Part shown: positions 53,014 to 61,789 of the stretch, piece by piece | Layout of the letters: every line of letters starts with the position of its first letter | Position numbering within the stretch: the first letter of the stretch is position 1 | Assembly (NCBI RefSeq): GCF_900142365.1 | Contig: NZ_FRAP01000018.1 | Location: forward strand, 1-64,000 | Reading direction: 5' to 3' | DNA length: 64,000 bases | Source: Pseudonocardia thermophila | GTDB taxonomy: Bacteria; Actinomycetota; Actinomycetes; Mycobacteriales; Pseudonocardiaceae | The notes under the pieces: generated by a model | Told to the model about the DNA's origin: nothing | The model's database searches: none | Seen by the model: the letters and a program-made list of their open reading frames with translations, nothing else | Program-made: the position numbers and the translations under genes

Positions 53014-54605
53014 CGTCCGTGCACCAGGGCCAGCGCGGCGGACGTCACCCGCCGGCGCACCGGCCCGAGTCGGCCGTTCTCCCCCAGCGCGGCCCGCGCG
53101 GCGAGGAAACCGCACACCCCGTGCACCCCGCCGCCCGGGTGGGCGGCCGCGCTGCCCAGGTAGAGCCGCTCCACCGGGGTCTCCGGCCGGCCGAGGCCCG
53201 GCACCGGGCGGAACACCAGCTGCTGGAACAGCTGCGCCGTACCGCCGTTCACGGCACCGCCGACGAGGTTCGCGTCGGCGCCCTCCAGATCCGACGGCCG
53301 CTGCACGGACCGGAACAGCACCCGCTCCCGGAACCCCGGCGCGTGCGCCTCGACGACCGCCTCCATGCGCTCGGCGAGCTCGTCGGCGGCCACTCGGTCG
53401 GCGATCCCGCGCGGCAGGTGGCTGTACGCCCACGCCGACTCGGTCCCGGCCGGGGACCGCTGCGGATCCGTCGTGGTCATCTGGCCGAGCAGGAGGAACG
53501 GCGAGTCCGGCAGCGCACCCGTCTCCAGGTCGGCCGACCAGCGCACCAGCCCGTCGAGATCGGCGCCGAGGTGCACGGTCCCGGCTTCGGCCACGCCCTT
53601 CGCCCGCCACGGGATCGGCTCGGACAGCGCCCAGTCGATCTTGACGACGGGGGTGTCCCACACGAAGCGGCCGAGGTCGTCGAGCAGTCGCGCAGGCACG
53701 GCGTCGCGGGGCAGGAGCCGCGTGTAGAGGGCGTGCGCGGAGACGTCGGCGATCACGGCGCGGCGCGCGGCGATCCGGGCACCGCCCGCGGTCTCGACTG
53801 CTACCGCGCGGCCGCCGCGGACGACGATCCGCTCCACCCGCTCGCCGGTGAGCAGCCGGGCACCCGCCGCCTCCGCGCGCGAAGCCAGCGCGGCGGTCAG
53901 CCGCCCGGTGCCGCCGACCGGGGTCGGGAAGCCGTGCTGCTGACCGAGCATCGCCAAGAGCCAGCCGAAGACCCCGCTGCCCGGCGCGTTCGGCGGCACG
54001 TCGGCGTGCGCGGTGTTGCCGGCGAGCAGCAGCCGCGCCGCCTGGCCGCCGAACAGCTCCTCCCCCATCCGCGCGGCGGGGAGCAGCGCGAACCGCAGCA
54101 GCCGCAGCGCGTCCGCCACCCCGAGGACGCGCATGAGCTCGGCCGGGCCGCGCACCGGCGGGAACGCGGTGAACAACGTCCGCAGCAACCCGGGCTCGAT
54201 GCGCTGCCACTGCCGGCACAGCTCCAGCCAGGCCTGCCCGTCGCCGGGGTGGTGCGCGTCGAGCCCGGCGGCGGTGCGTTCGGCGTCGCGGTGCAGCACC
54301 GCGGCCTCCGCACCGTCGGGGCGCGGCGGATGCGCGAGCACCGCCGGCGCGTGCGCCCACCGCAGCCCGTGCTCCTCCAGCTCCAGCGCACGCAGTACAG
54401 GGGACGCGGCCGCGAGCGGGTAGAACGCGCTGAACCGGTCGGTGACGAACCCGGGGTGCAGCTCGGCCGAACGCACCGCGCCGCCGAGCTCGGGCTCGGC
54501 CTCCAGCAGCACCACGTCCCAGCCCGCGTCGGCGAGGATCGCGGCTGCCACGAGGCCGTGGTGCCCGCCGCCGACGACGACCGCGTCTGCCTGGGTCTGC
54601 TGCAT
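53010..54605 (-). CDS. Phytoene desaturase-like NAD(P)/FAD-dependent oxidoreductase
   Basis: A 531-residue flavoprotein of the CrtI-like family. The N-terminal dinucleotide motif is VVVGGGHHGLVAAAILADAGWDVVLLE, and the C-terminus has YLGSAAAHPGGGVHGVCGFLAARAAL. Such proteins desaturate or isomerise polyenes or oxidise alcohols. It follows the SRPBCC gene by two bases, in a three-gene unit with an SDR. No phytoene synthase is in the window, so a carotenoid role is unproven. Confidence 0.85.
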   Translation of the reverse strand: MQQTQADAVVVGGGHHGLVAAAILADAGWDVVLLEAEPELGGAVRSAELHPGFVTDRFSAFYPLAAASPVLRALELEEHGLRWAHAPAVLAHPPRPDGAEAAVLHRDAERTAAGLDAHHPGDGQAWLELCRQWQRIEPGLLRTLFTAFPPVRGPAELMRVLGVADALRLLRFALLPAARMGEELFGGQAARLLLAGNTAHADVPPNAPGSGVFGWLLAMLGQQHGFPTPVGGTGRLTAALASRAEAAGARLLTGERVERIVVRGGRAVAVETAGGARIAARRAVIADVSAHALYTRLLPRDAVPARLLDDLGRFVWDTPVVKIDWALSEPIPWRAKGVAEAGTVHLGADLDGLVRWSADLETGALPDSPFLLLGQMTTTDPQRSPAGTESAWAYSHLPRGIADRVAADELAERMEAVVEAHAPGFRERVLFRSVQRPSDLEGADANLVGGAVNGGTAQLFQQLVFRPVPGLGRPETPVERLYLGSAAAHPGGGVHGVCGFLAARAALGENGRLGPVRRRVTSAALALVHGR

Positions 54606-54607
54606 GC

Positions 54608-55078
54608 TCAGCCCTTCCCCGTACCCATGCGGCCCTGCACGACCGCCTCCAGCCGGGCGAGCGTCTCGCGGTTGCGCCAGGTCAGCAGCACCGACTCCAG
54701 CGGGCGGGGCATCAGCCGCGCCGGACCGGCGATCGCCCCTTCGGCCATCCGCACCCGCGTGCCGCCCGCCTCGGGTTCGAGGGTCAGCTCCACCCGTGCC
54801 GCGCCGAACGGCCACGCCCTGGCGGAGAGCACCAGGCTCCGGTCCGGCACCAGCTCCAGGACCTCGGTGTCGTCCTCCAGCATCAGCGGCCAGGCGCCGA
54901 GGCTGTGGTGCAGCTTCGCCCCGACGGACGGCCACTGCGGATCCACGCTGCGCATGTGGGTCGCGCCGACCACCCAGAGCGGGTAGGTCCAGCCGTCGGC
55001 GAGCACCGCGAACACCTCGCTGGGCGGGGCTCCGATCACGTGTTCGACGGTCGTCAGCCCGCTCGTCGTCCCGGTCAT
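54608..55078 (-). CDS. SRPBCC-fold (polyketide cyclase/lipid-transfer-like) protein
   Basis: A 156-residue START-like protein beginning MTGTTSGLTTVEHVIGAPPSEVFAVL, with GWTYPLWVVGATHMRSVD and a C-terminal amphipathic helix. The fold binds hydrophobic ligands. The ATG shares a base with the SDR stop (TGATG), so it is tightly coupled. Confidence 0.82.
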   Translation of the reverse strand: MTGTTSGLTTVEHVIGAPPSEVFAVLADGWTYPLWVVGATHMRSVDPQWPSVGAKLHHSLGAWPLMLEDDTEVLELVPDRSLVLSARAWPFGAARVELTLEPEAGGTRVRMAEGAIAGPARLMPRPLESVLLTWRNRETLARLEAVVQGRMGTGKG

Positions 55079-56088
55079 CAGGCCGCCCTCCTGCGCCGCA
55101 CGACCTCGGCTGCGGCCAGTGCACCACCCACGGCCGCCGTGGCCGCCGCCCGCCGCATCCGTTCCTTGGCAAGGCCGCCGAACCCGCCGTCGACGGCGCC
55201 GGGAGCGGCCGCCGGTTCGAACAGCGCGCCCGCGGTGGCTCCGGCGTCGTCGGGGCGGCGCAGCGCGAACCGCATGTCGAGCGCCATCATCCGTTCCGCC
55301 AACCGCGGGGTGACGGCGTGCTGCAGGGCGAACGCCCGCCCGAGCAGCCCGCCGGCGATCAGCTCCGTGCGCGGCCTGCGCAGCGCCTTGAGCACGGTGC
55401 GGGCGGCGCGATCGACCGAGTACACCGGCGGTGGTGGGTGCGGCCGCCGCCCCGTGTGGTTGGCCGCTGCCGCGTAGATGGGTGTGTCGATGGCGGCGGG
55501 CAGCACGGTCGCGACCCGGACGCCGCGGGCGCCGGCCATCCGCAGCTCCTCCCGCAGCGTCACGCCGAGGCCGCGCACCGCGAACTTCGACATCGCGTAG
55601 GCGCCGGCGAGCGGTGGTGCGACCACCCCGAGCAGGGACGACAGGTTCACCAGCACCCCACTCCCCTGCTCGATCATCACCGGCAGCACCGCCCGCGCTC
55701 CGTGGACGGTGCCCATGACGTTGACGGCCATGATCCGTTCGATCTGGTCGAGCGGCATGTCCAGCAGCGGGGCGAACCCGGTGACCGCCGCGGAGTTCAC
55801 CCACCCGTCGATGCGGCCGAACCGCTCGCACGCCCGCTCGACGACCCGGTCGACCGCAGCTGGATCGGTGACGTCGGCGGGCACGACCAGCGCCGCCGCT
55901 CCGCGCTGCCCGCACTGCGCCGCCACCGCGTCCAGCTCGCCGACCCGGCGGGCGACCAGCACCGGGCGCGCACCCCGCTCGGCCAGCGCCAGCGCCGTCG
56001 CCCGGCCGATCCCGCTCGACGCCCCGGTCACCACGACCACCGCACCTTCGATCTCCATAGGGTTCGCGTACCCCGGGCAGCCGTTCAC
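55078..56088 (-). CDS. Short-chain dehydrogenase/reductase
   Basis: A 336-residue SDR with VVVTGASSGIGRATALALAERG, a NSAAV motif, the serine in NLSSLLG and YAMSK for Tyr/Lys. The C-terminal 90 residues extend beyond the core and end in RRRRAA, perhaps membrane-associated. GTG 56088 is chosen because AGGAGG lies five bases upstream; an ATG at 56058 has no such site. First gene of the SDR-SRPBCC-FAD unit. Confidence 0.87.
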   Translation of the reverse strand: MNGCPGYANPMEIEGAVVVVTGASSGIGRATALALAERGARPVLVARRVGELDAVAAQCGQRGAAALVVPADVTDPAAVDRVVERACERFGRIDGWVNSAAVTGFAPLLDMPLDQIERIMAVNVMGTVHGARAVLPVMIEQGSGVLVNLSSLLGVVAPPLAGAYAMSKFAVRGLGVTLREELRMAGARGVRVATVLPAAIDTPIYAAAANHTGRRPHPPPPVYSVDRAARTVLKALRRPRTELIAGGLLGRAFALQHAVTPRLAERMMALDMRFALRRPDDAGATAGALFEPAAAPGAVDGGFGGLAKERMRRAAATAAVGGALAAAEVVRRRRAA

Positions 56089-56265
56089 AACCCCCTCCTG
56101 CGATCATCCGATTTCCTCGGCTCGGCCGCACCGATTCCGCCGAACGGTCGATGGATCGCGATCCGCGTTCACGCACACGGCCGTTTCCGGTGGTAGCGGG
56201 TATCCGGGTGACCACACCGGGGTATTTCCCGCTCCGTCAGCACATCGCCGTGGACGGGAGCACCG

Positions 56266-56655
56266 ATGACCACGACCGCATCGCCCGCGCCGTCCGGCTC
56301 CCGCGCGGCCCGAGCCGAGGCACTCGCCGATCTGCGGGACGCGCTCGCGGACCTGCTGCGCGCGACCGTCGGGATCGGGCTCGACCAGGTGCAACAGCTC
56401 GCCGGCTCGTTCGACGTGCTGACCAGGGCGAAGAACTCGCTGCTCGGCGCGGTGCTCGGCGGGCTGCGGGCGGGCGCGGCCGGCGACAACCCGATCTGGG
56501 GCGCGTTCCGCGGCGCGGTCACCGCGATGAGCACCAGCACCCGCGTCGCGCTGCTGCTCGCGCTCGTCCTGGCGATCCTGCTGCTGCCGGTGACGGTCGT
56601 GCTGCTGCTGATCGCGCTGATCGTGGCGATCGTCGTCGTCGCAGCGCGGTCGTGA
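56266..56655 (+). CDS. Small membrane protein at the head of the gas-vesicle cluster
   Basis: A 129-residue protein with an amphipathic first half and a strongly hydrophobic C-terminal region (about 90-127, ALLLALVLAILLLPVTVVLL). It is not a known Gvp family that I recognise, although similar short membrane proteins accompany actinobacterial gas-vesicle clusters. It lies 106 bp upstream of the gvpY-like gene in the same orientation. GGGTAT elements at 56198 and 56220 lie upstream. Confidence 0.65.
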   Translation: MTTTASPAPSGSRAARAEALADLRDALADLLRATVGIGLDQVQQLAGSFDVLTRAKNSLLGAVLGGLRAGAAGDNPIWGAFRGAVTAMSTSTRVALLLALVLAILLLPVTVVLLLIALIVAIVVVAARS

Positions 56656-56705
56656 TCCTCCTTCGACCCGAACGGCCCAACCTCGTTCCCGGGGGGCCGC
56701 AGCGG

Positions 56706-56731
56706 GTGTCCCGGAATGCGACGCCGGGTAA
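56706..56731 (+). promoter_or_regulatory. SigB/SigF-like promoter before the gas-vesicle cluster
   Basis: GTGT (56706-56709) and GGGTAA (56726-56731) are separated by 16 bp, one mismatch from the GTTT-N14-16-GGGTA(A/T) consensus of stress sigma factors in actinobacteria. It is 30 bp upstream of the next ATG, which has a GGAGG site. A sigma factor of that class is encoded just after the cluster. Confidence 0.5.
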
Positions 56732-56761
56732 GCGCACTCTCGAAAACCACTGGAGGTTCGG

Positions 56762-57409
56762 ATGAAATGCGGGGCACGCGTGGCGCTCGGCGTCGCCGGC
56801 GGATATCTGCTGGGGCGCACGAAGAAGATGAAGCTCGCCCTCATGCTGGGCGGGATGGTCGCCGGCCGGCGCGCCGGCGGCCCCGGTGAGCTGCTCGCGC
56901 AGGGCACCAAGCTGCTCCAGGGCAACCCGGAGATCGCAGCGCTGACCGACCAGGTGCGCACCAAGCTGCTCGACGCCGGGAAGGCCGCGGTGCTGTCCGT
57001 GGCGACCCGGCAGGTCGAGTCGCTCACCGACCGGGTCGGCAAGCGCGTCGAATCGCTCGGCGACATCGGCGGCGCGGCGGAACCGCAGGCGGAGGAGGAG
57101 GCACCCGCCGAGGAGCCCGGCGACGACACCGCCGAGGACAGCACGGCGGACACCACCGAAGACACCACCGAAGACACCACCGAAGACACCACCGAAGACA
57201 CCGAACCGGCCGAGGAGGAGAAGCCACCGGCCCGCAAGCGCCGCACCGCGGCCTCGTCGGCCGGCTCGAACGCCCGCCGCGCGACCGGCACCGCGACGAA
57301 GACGGCGTCGGCCGCGGCGTCGTCGGGGCGCCGGACCGCGACGAAGACCCCGGCCAAGGCCGGGGCGGCGACGCGGCGACGCACGGCGCGCAGGAGCGAC
57401 GATGGCTGA
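56762..57409 (+). CDS. Gas-vesicle accessory protein, GvpY-like
   Basis: A 215-residue protein beginning MKCGARVALGVAGGYLLGRTKKMKLA, which matches the N-terminus of GvpY of Streptomyces gas-vesicle clusters. The middle has NPEIAALTDQVRTKLLDAG. The C-terminal half is low complexity, with four exact TTED-type repeats from 12-bp DNA units (57149-57196) and then a histone-H1-like Lys/Arg/Ala/Thr tail. It overlaps the next gene by 8 bp. Confidence 0.72.
   Translation: MKCGARVALGVAGGYLLGRTKKMKLALMLGGMVAGRRAGGPGELLAQGTKLLQGNPEIAALTDQVRTKLLDAGKAAVLSVATRQVESLTDRVGKRVESLGDIGGAAEPQAEEEAPAEEPGDDTAEDSTADTTEDTTEDTTEDTTEDTEPAEEEKPPARKRRTAASSAGSNARRATGTATKTASAAASSGRRTATKTPAKAGAATRRRTARRSDDG
57149..57205 (+). 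repeat. 12-bp coding tandem repeat in gvpY-like gene
   Basis: GACACCACCGAA is repeated four times exactly (57149-57160, 57161-57172, 57173-57184, 57185-57196), followed by a partial unit. Because 12 is a multiple of three, slippage would change the number of TTED units without shifting the frame. Confidence 0.9.
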
Positions 57410-58538
57410 CACCGCGAAGGTCACCGACCTGGTGCCCGGTGACGCGCTCAAGCAGGCCGGCGGCAAGCTCGTGCGGCTGGCGGTGCAGCGCGCCGCCGAG
57501 GCCGCCACGGACCGCGTCGACCGGCTGACCGACCGGCTGACCGGGGTCGCCGAACACGGCACCCTGCGGTCGCGTTCGCGCGCCGACGAGGAGAACGACG
57601 ACTCCGGCGACGAATCGGGCGGCGACTCCACTGCCGACTCCACCGACGAGGAGAAGGGCGGCGGTCTGTTCTCCGGCCTGAAGGAGTCCGCCGGGAAGCT
57701 GCTCGGCGGCGGTGGTGGGGGCGGCAAGAAGCTGAAGGTCACCAACATCGTCGAGGAGCAGGACATCGGGCTGCCGCTGCGCACCACCTACGACCTGTGG
57801 ACGCAGTTCGCCGACTTCCCGTCCTTCATGAAGAAGGTGGAGAACGTCGAGCAGGTCTCCGACGAGAAGTCCACCTGGAAGGCGCAGGTGTTCCTCTCCC
57901 ACCGCGAATGGGAGGCGACCATCGTCGAGCAGGTGCCCGACTCGCACATCGTGTGGCGCTCCACCGGCGCGAAGGGCCACGTCGACGGCGCGGTCACGTT
58001 CACCGCACTCGGCCCCAACCTGACCCGCGTGGTTCTGGTGCTGGAGTACCACCCGCAGGGGTTCTTCGAGCGCACCGGGAACATCTGGCGGGCCCAGGGC
58101 AGGCGGGCCCGACTGGAGTTCAAGCACTTCAAGCGGCACGCGATGACCAACGTGCTGATCCGCCAGGACGAGGTGGAGGGCTGGCGCGGCGAGATCCGGG
58201 ACAGCGAGGTGGTGCGCACCCACGAGGACGCGATCGCCGCCGAGGGCGACACCGGTCAGGGCACTGGACCCGACACCCGGCCCGACACCCAGCCCACCGA
58301 CGAGGAACGCGACGACGAGAGCGCCGAGGACGAGGACTGGGCCGACGACGAGTACGACGACGACGTCGACGAAGACGACGAGTTCGAGGACGACTACGCC
58401 GACGAGGACGACGACTACGCCGACGAGGACGAGCCCGCGGACGAGGACGAACCCGACGCGGGATCGTCCGACGAGCCGGACGACGAACGACCGCGCCGCC
58501 GCGAGCCCGCCAGGGCCGGCGGCCGAGGGAGGCGGTGA
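57402..58538 (+). CDS. Gas-vesicle accessory SRPBCC protein, GvpZ-like
   Basis: A 378-residue protein. A START/SRPBCC domain occupies about residues 105-245 (TTYDLWTQFADFPSFMKKVENVEQV and HREWEATIVEQVPDSHIVWRS). The N-terminal part has a glycine-rich linker (LLGGGGGGG). The last 100 residues are extremely acidic (DEDD/YADED-type). Streptomyces clusters carry an equivalent cyclase-like gene next to gvpY. Its acidic tail contrasts with the basic tail of the GvpY-like protein, suggesting the two may bind. Confidence 0.75.
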   Translation: MADTAKVTDLVPGDALKQAGGKLVRLAVQRAAEAATDRVDRLTDRLTGVAEHGTLRSRSRADEENDDSGDESGGDSTADSTDEEKGGGLFSGLKESAGKLLGGGGGGGKKLKVTNIVEEQDIGLPLRTTYDLWTQFADFPSFMKKVENVEQVSDEKSTWKAQVFLSHREWEATIVEQVPDSHIVWRSTGAKGHVDGAVTFTALGPNLTRVVLVLEYHPQGFFERTGNIWRAQGRRARLEFKHFKRHAMTNVLIRQDEVEGWRGEIRDSEVVRTHEDAIAAEGDTGQGTGPDTRPDTQPTDEERDDESAEDEDWADDEYDDDVDEDDEFEDDYADEDDDYADEDEPADEDEPDAGSSDEPDDERPRRREPARAGGRGRR

Positions 58539-58541
58539 CCC

Positions 58542-58988
58542 ATGACCGTCGCGACACAGCCGAGCGGCAGCAACGTCGAACGCGGGGGATCCGGGTCCGG
58601 CAGCCTCGCCGACGTCGTGGAGCTGATCCTCGACAAGGGCTTGGTCATCGACGTGTTCGTGCGGGTGTCCCTGGTGGGCATCGAGATCCTCACGATCGAC
58701 GCGCGGATCGTGGTGGCCAGCGTCGACACGTTCCTGCGGTTCGCTGAGGCGACCAACCGCCTGGACCTGTACGGGAAGGGCAAGGGCGGCAAGGACCTCA
58801 CCGAACTGACCCAGGGGATCATGGAGGGCGGCGCGAAGGGCAAGACGTCCGGTGTGCTCGACGCCGCGGCCGACAAGGTCGAGGAGCTCATCGGCGGCCG
58901 GGACGACGCGCCCGACGACGAGCCCGAGGAGCGGGCCGAGCGCCCCCGGCGGCGACCGCGCCAGCGAGTCCGGGAGCGTGCCGAATGA
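58542..58988 (+). CDS. gvpA: Gas vesicle structural protein GvpA
   Basis: A 148-residue GvpA. The shell-forming core is residues 22-70 ([19 protein letters not shown] and [21 protein letters not shown]), followed by an actinobacterial C-terminal extension that is charged and arginine-rich. It would form the rib of the gas-filled protein shell. It has a 3-bp gap after the gvpZ-like gene and overlaps gvpF as ATGA. Confidence 0.93.
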   Translation: MTVATQPSGSNVERGGSGSGSLADVVELILDKGLVIDVFVRVSLVGIEILTIDARIVVASVDTFLRFAEATNRLDLYGKGKGGKDLTELTQGIMEGGAKGKTSGVLDAAADKVEELIGGRDDAPDDEPEERAERPRRRPRQRVRERAE

Positions 58989-59716
58989 CCGCCACCTACG
59001 TGTACGGGCTGGTCGCGGCGGGCACCCGCCTGCCGGACGGGCTGACCGGGTTGGGCCCGACCGGTGAGGTCCGCACGGTCGAGCACGACCGCCTGGCCGC
59101 GATCGTCGGTGACGTCCCGGAGGACCGCCCGCTCGGCACCCGCGCCGACCTACTGGCCCACGAGGCGGTGGTCGACACGGTGGCCCGGGAGACGACGGTG
59201 CTGCCGATGCGGTTCCCCGCGGTGATCGACGACACCGGCCTGGTCGACGAGCTGATGGCCCCGCACCAGGACCAGTTCCTCGCGGTGCTCGCCGAGCTCG
59301 AGGGTGCGGTGCAGTACACGCTGCGCGCCCGCTACGAGCAGGAGGTCCTGCTGCGCGAGGTCCTCGAGGACGACGAGGAGATCCGCGAGCTGGACGCGCA
59401 GCTGCGGGAACTGCCGCAGGACGCCGGCTACAACGAGCGGATCCGGCTCGGCGAGCTGATCGTCGCCGCGCTGGACGAGCGCTCCGCGGTCGACGCCGAC
59501 GACATCGAGGCGCGCCTGCAGCCCTACGCGCAGCGGGTGTCGCGCTCGCCGGCGCCGCAGCCGGACGAGGTGATCACGGCGGCGTTCCTCGTCCCGCGTG
59601 ACCAGACCGCGGCGTTCGAGGAGGCCGTGGAGAAGCTGGGCGCCGACACCCGCGACTGGTTGCGGCTGCGCCTGCTCGGGCCGCTCGCGCCGTACGACTT
59701 CGTGGCGGGCAGCTGA
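58985..59716 (+). CDS. gvpF: Gas vesicle protein GvpF/GvpL family
   Basis: A 243-residue GvpF/L protein starting [16 protein letters not shown], with [15 protein letters not shown] in the N-terminal domain and a coiled helical segment ([13 protein letters not shown]) near 130. It acts in shell nucleation and assembly. It is followed after one base by gvpG. Confidence 0.9.
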   Translation: MTATYVYGLVAAGTRLPDGLTGLGPTGEVRTVEHDRLAAIVGDVPEDRPLGTRADLLAHEAVVDTVARETTVLPMRFPAVIDDTGLVDELMAPHQDQFLAVLAELEGAVQYTLRARYEQEVLLREVLEDDEEIRELDAQLRELPQDAGYNERIRLGELIVAALDERSAVDADDIEARLQPYAQRVSRSPAPQPDEVITAAFLVPRDQTAAFEEAVEKLGADTRDWLRLRLLGPLAPYDFVAGS

Positions 59717-59717
59717 G

Positions 59718-59957
59718 ATGGGCCTGGTCACCGGCTTGCTCGGGCTGCCGCTCGCCCCCGTGCGCGGAGTGCTGTGGCTCGCGCAGCAGATCCAGGAGCA
59801 GGCCGAGGAGCAGTTCTACGACCCGGGCCGCATCCGGGCCGAGCTTGAGGCGGTCGACGAGGCCCGCCGCTGCGGCGCGCTCTCCGAGGAGGAGGCCGCG
59901 GCCCGGGAGGACGAGCTGATCGCCCGGCTGATGGCGGGCCGCGGACGTGGCCGGTGA
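59718..59957 (+). CDS. gvpG: Gas vesicle protein GvpG
   Basis: A 79-residue helical protein beginning MGLVTGLLGLPLAPVRGVLWLAQQI, typical of GvpG, with a charged helix including EEAAAREDELIARLM. It is an assembly factor. It overlaps the next gene by 11 bp. Confidence 0.9.
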   Translation: MGLVTGLLGLPLAPVRGVLWLAQQIQEQAEEQFYDPGRIRAELEAVDEARRCGALSEEEAAAREDELIARLMAGRGRGR

Positions 59958-60234
59958 CGCGGGCGGTGCGGCGGCCGCGGCAGCCCGGGCCGCGGCCCGG
60001 CAGGTGGTCGCGCTGACCGGCCGCGAGTTCGAGGGCGTCGTCGCGATCGAGCGCTGCGACGACGGGTGGCGGGTCTGCGTCGAGGTCGTCGAGACCCGGC
60101 GCATCCCCGACTCGGCCGACATCCTCGCGGTCTACGAGGTGCTCACCGGCGACGGCGGCGAGCTGAACCGGCTGCGCCGCGTGCAGCGCTACGCCCGCGG
60201 ACAGCTGAACCGCGAGCGAGGAGGAGGACGATGA
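59947..60234 (+). CDS. gvpO: Gas vesicle protein GvpO
   Basis: A 95-residue GvpO with GWRVCVEVVETRRIPDSADILAVYEV, the hallmark of the family, and a C-terminal YARGQL. GTG start. Its stop overlaps the next ATG (ATGA). In haloarchaea GvpO is essential for vesicle formation. Confidence 0.9.
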   Translation: MAGDAGGAAAAAARAAARQVVALTGREFEGVVAIERCDDGWRVCVEVVETRRIPDSADILAVYEVLTGDGGELNRLRRVQRYARGQLNRERGGGR

Positions 60235-60566
60235 CGACGTCCGGCGGGATCCCGGTGCCGGCCCGGTCCCGGGCACCGGATCACCGGCAGGAGTCGACGA
60301 ACCTGGCCGACATCCTCGAGCGGGTGCTCGACAAGGGCATCGTGATCGCGGGTGACATCCGGGTCAACCTGCTCGACATCGAGCTGCTGACGATCAAGAT
60401 CCGGCTGCTCGTCGCATCCGTGGACAAGGCGCGCGAGATGGGCATCGACTGGTGGGAGCACGATCCCACACTCAGCTCGGGCCAACGGGACGTGCTGGAG
60501 GAGAACCGGCGGCTGCGCGAGCGCGTCGGCGCGCTGGAGGCCGAGCGCACCCGGGAGCAGCCGTGA
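60231..60566 (+). CDS. gvpJ: Gas vesicle protein GvpJ (GvpA-like minor shell protein)
   Basis: A 111-residue GvpA/J-type protein with LADILERVLDKGIVIAGDIRVNLL and IELLTIKIRLLVASVDKA. A coiled-coil end (RLRERVGALEAER) distinguishes it from gvpA. A GAGGAGGAC ribosome site precedes the ATG. Probably forms the vesicle tip. Confidence 0.88.
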   Translation: MTTSGGIPVPARSRAPDHRQESTNLADILERVLDKGIVIAGDIRVNLLDIELLTIKIRLLVASVDKAREMGIDWWEHDPTLSSGQRDVLEENRRLRERVGALEAERTREQP

Positions 60567-61312
60567 TGCTCACCTACCTGTACGCGATCGGCCGGGTCCC
60601 GCTCGAGCCGCCGGACCGACCGGGCGTGGACGCCGAGCCGCCGCGGGTCATCGTCGAGGACGGGTTCGCCGCGGTCGTGGGCTCGGTCGCGCCCGCCCGC
60701 TTCGACGAGGCCGCGCTCGCCCACGACCTGGAAGACCTGCGCCGCGTCGAGGAGCTGGCCCGCGCCCATCACCGGCTGGTGGCGGCGCTGCCCGGTGACG
60801 GGCCGGTGGCGCCGGTCCGGCTGGCCACGATCTACCGCGACGACGACGGCGTGCGCCGCCTGCTGCGGGAGCGGGCCACCGAGCTGGGGGCGCTGCTCGA
60901 CCGGCTCGGGACCTGCCGCGAGTGGGGCGTGAAGATGTGGTCCCCGCCCCGCCCGGCCGCGGACGCCCAGCCGGTGCCGGCCGACGCCGAGCGCCCGGGC
61001 ACCTCCTACCTGATGCGCCGCCGGGCCGCGCGCGACGCGGACGCCCACCGCCGTGCCCAGGGCACGGAGCTGGCCGAGCACGTCCACCGCACGCTGTCCC
61101 GGCTCGCGGTCGCCGCGCGCCGGCTCGCGCCGCAGGACGCCGTGCTCTCCGGCCGGACCGAGGAGATGCTGCTCAACACCACCTACCTCGTGCGGCGGGA
61201 GGACGAGGCGGCGTTCACCGCCGCGGTCGCCGGCGCCGGTGCGAGCGGCGCGGAGATCGTGCGGACCGGGCCGTGGCCGCCGTTCTCGTTCGCGACGGTG
61301 GACGATCCGTGA
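60566..61312 (+). CDS. gvpL: Gas vesicle protein GvpL/F family
   Basis: A 248-residue second GvpF/L paralogue beginning MLTYLYAIGRVPLEPPDRPG, with REWGVKMW, and NTTYLVRREDEAAF near the end. ATG 60566 shares a base with the gvpJ stop; GTG 60563 is an alternative. It complements gvpF in assembly. Confidence 0.88.
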   Translation: MLTYLYAIGRVPLEPPDRPGVDAEPPRVIVEDGFAAVVGSVAPARFDEAALAHDLEDLRRVEELARAHHRLVAALPGDGPVAPVRLATIYRDDDGVRRLLRERATELGALLDRLGTCREWGVKMWSPPRPAADAQPVPADAERPGTSYLMRRRAARDADAHRRAQGTELAEHVHRTLSRLAVAARRLAPQDAVLSGRTEEMLLNTTYLVRREDEAAFTAAVAGAGASGAEIVRTGPWPPFSFATVDDP

Positions 61313-61494
61313 CCGCGCTCGCCGAGTCCCCCGAGCTGGCCCTGGTCGATCTGCTCGACCGGTTGCTGGCCGGCGGTGTGGTGCTGACCGGCGACATCAC
61401 GATCTCCCTCGCCGACGTCGACCTCGTGCACGTGTCGCTGCGCGCCCTGATCAGCTCGGTGCACACGCTCGTCCGGGAGGCCGGCGATGCCTGA
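61309..61494 (+). CDS. gvpS: Gas vesicle protein GvpS (short GvpA-like)
   Basis: A 61-residue GvpA-like protein consisting of the core helix-beta-beta-helix unit only (LVDLLDRLLAGGVVLTGDI and DVDLVHVSLRALISS). GTG start overlaps the gvpL stop. It corresponds to the short paralogue called GvpS in Streptomyces. Confidence 0.85.
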   Translation: MTALAESPELALVDLLDRLLAGGVVLTGDITISLADVDLVHVSLRALISSVHTLVREAGDA

Positions 61495-61762
61495 GCTACC
61501 GCGCCGGATCGAGGCCGAACCCGACACGGTCGCCCGCGACCTCGGCCGGCTCGTCCTGACGATCGTCGAGCTGCTGCGCCAGCTGATGGAGCGCCAGGCG
61601 CTGCGCCGGGTCGAGGCGGGTGATCTCTCCGACGAGACCGTCGAACGCCTGGGTCTGGGCCTCATGCGGCTGGAGGAGGCGATGGCGGAGCTGCGCGAGC
61701 ACTTCGGCCTGCGCCCCGAGGACCTGAACATCGATCTCGGGCCGCTCGGGAAACTGCTCTGA
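61487..61762 (+). CDS. gvpK: Gas vesicle protein GvpK
   Basis: A 91-residue helical GvpK with VLTIVELLRQLMERQALRRVEAG and LRPEDLNIDLGPLGKLL at the C-terminus, both conserved. It is the last gene of the cluster. No gvpN or gvpC is present, as in Streptomyces clusters. Confidence 0.9.
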   Translation: MPELPRRIEAEPDTVARDLGRLVLTIVELLRQLMERQALRRVEAGDLSDETVERLGLGLMRLEEAMAELREHFGLRPEDLNIDLGPLGKLL

Positions 61763-61789
61763 GACGAAGACCAGCGACGAAGACCAGCG

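Noticed and set aside
52207-54360. A 717-codon minus-strand frame running from the FAD oxidoreductase into the GCS2 gene
   Set aside because: Alanine/arginine-rich shadow in the wrong frame of the real FAD gene and antisense to GCS2.
56104-57384. Serine-rich minus-strand frame opposite the gas-vesicle head genes
   Set aside because: The poly-Ser/Val-Ser repeats are the antisense of the GACACCACCGAA repeats in the gvpY-like gene.
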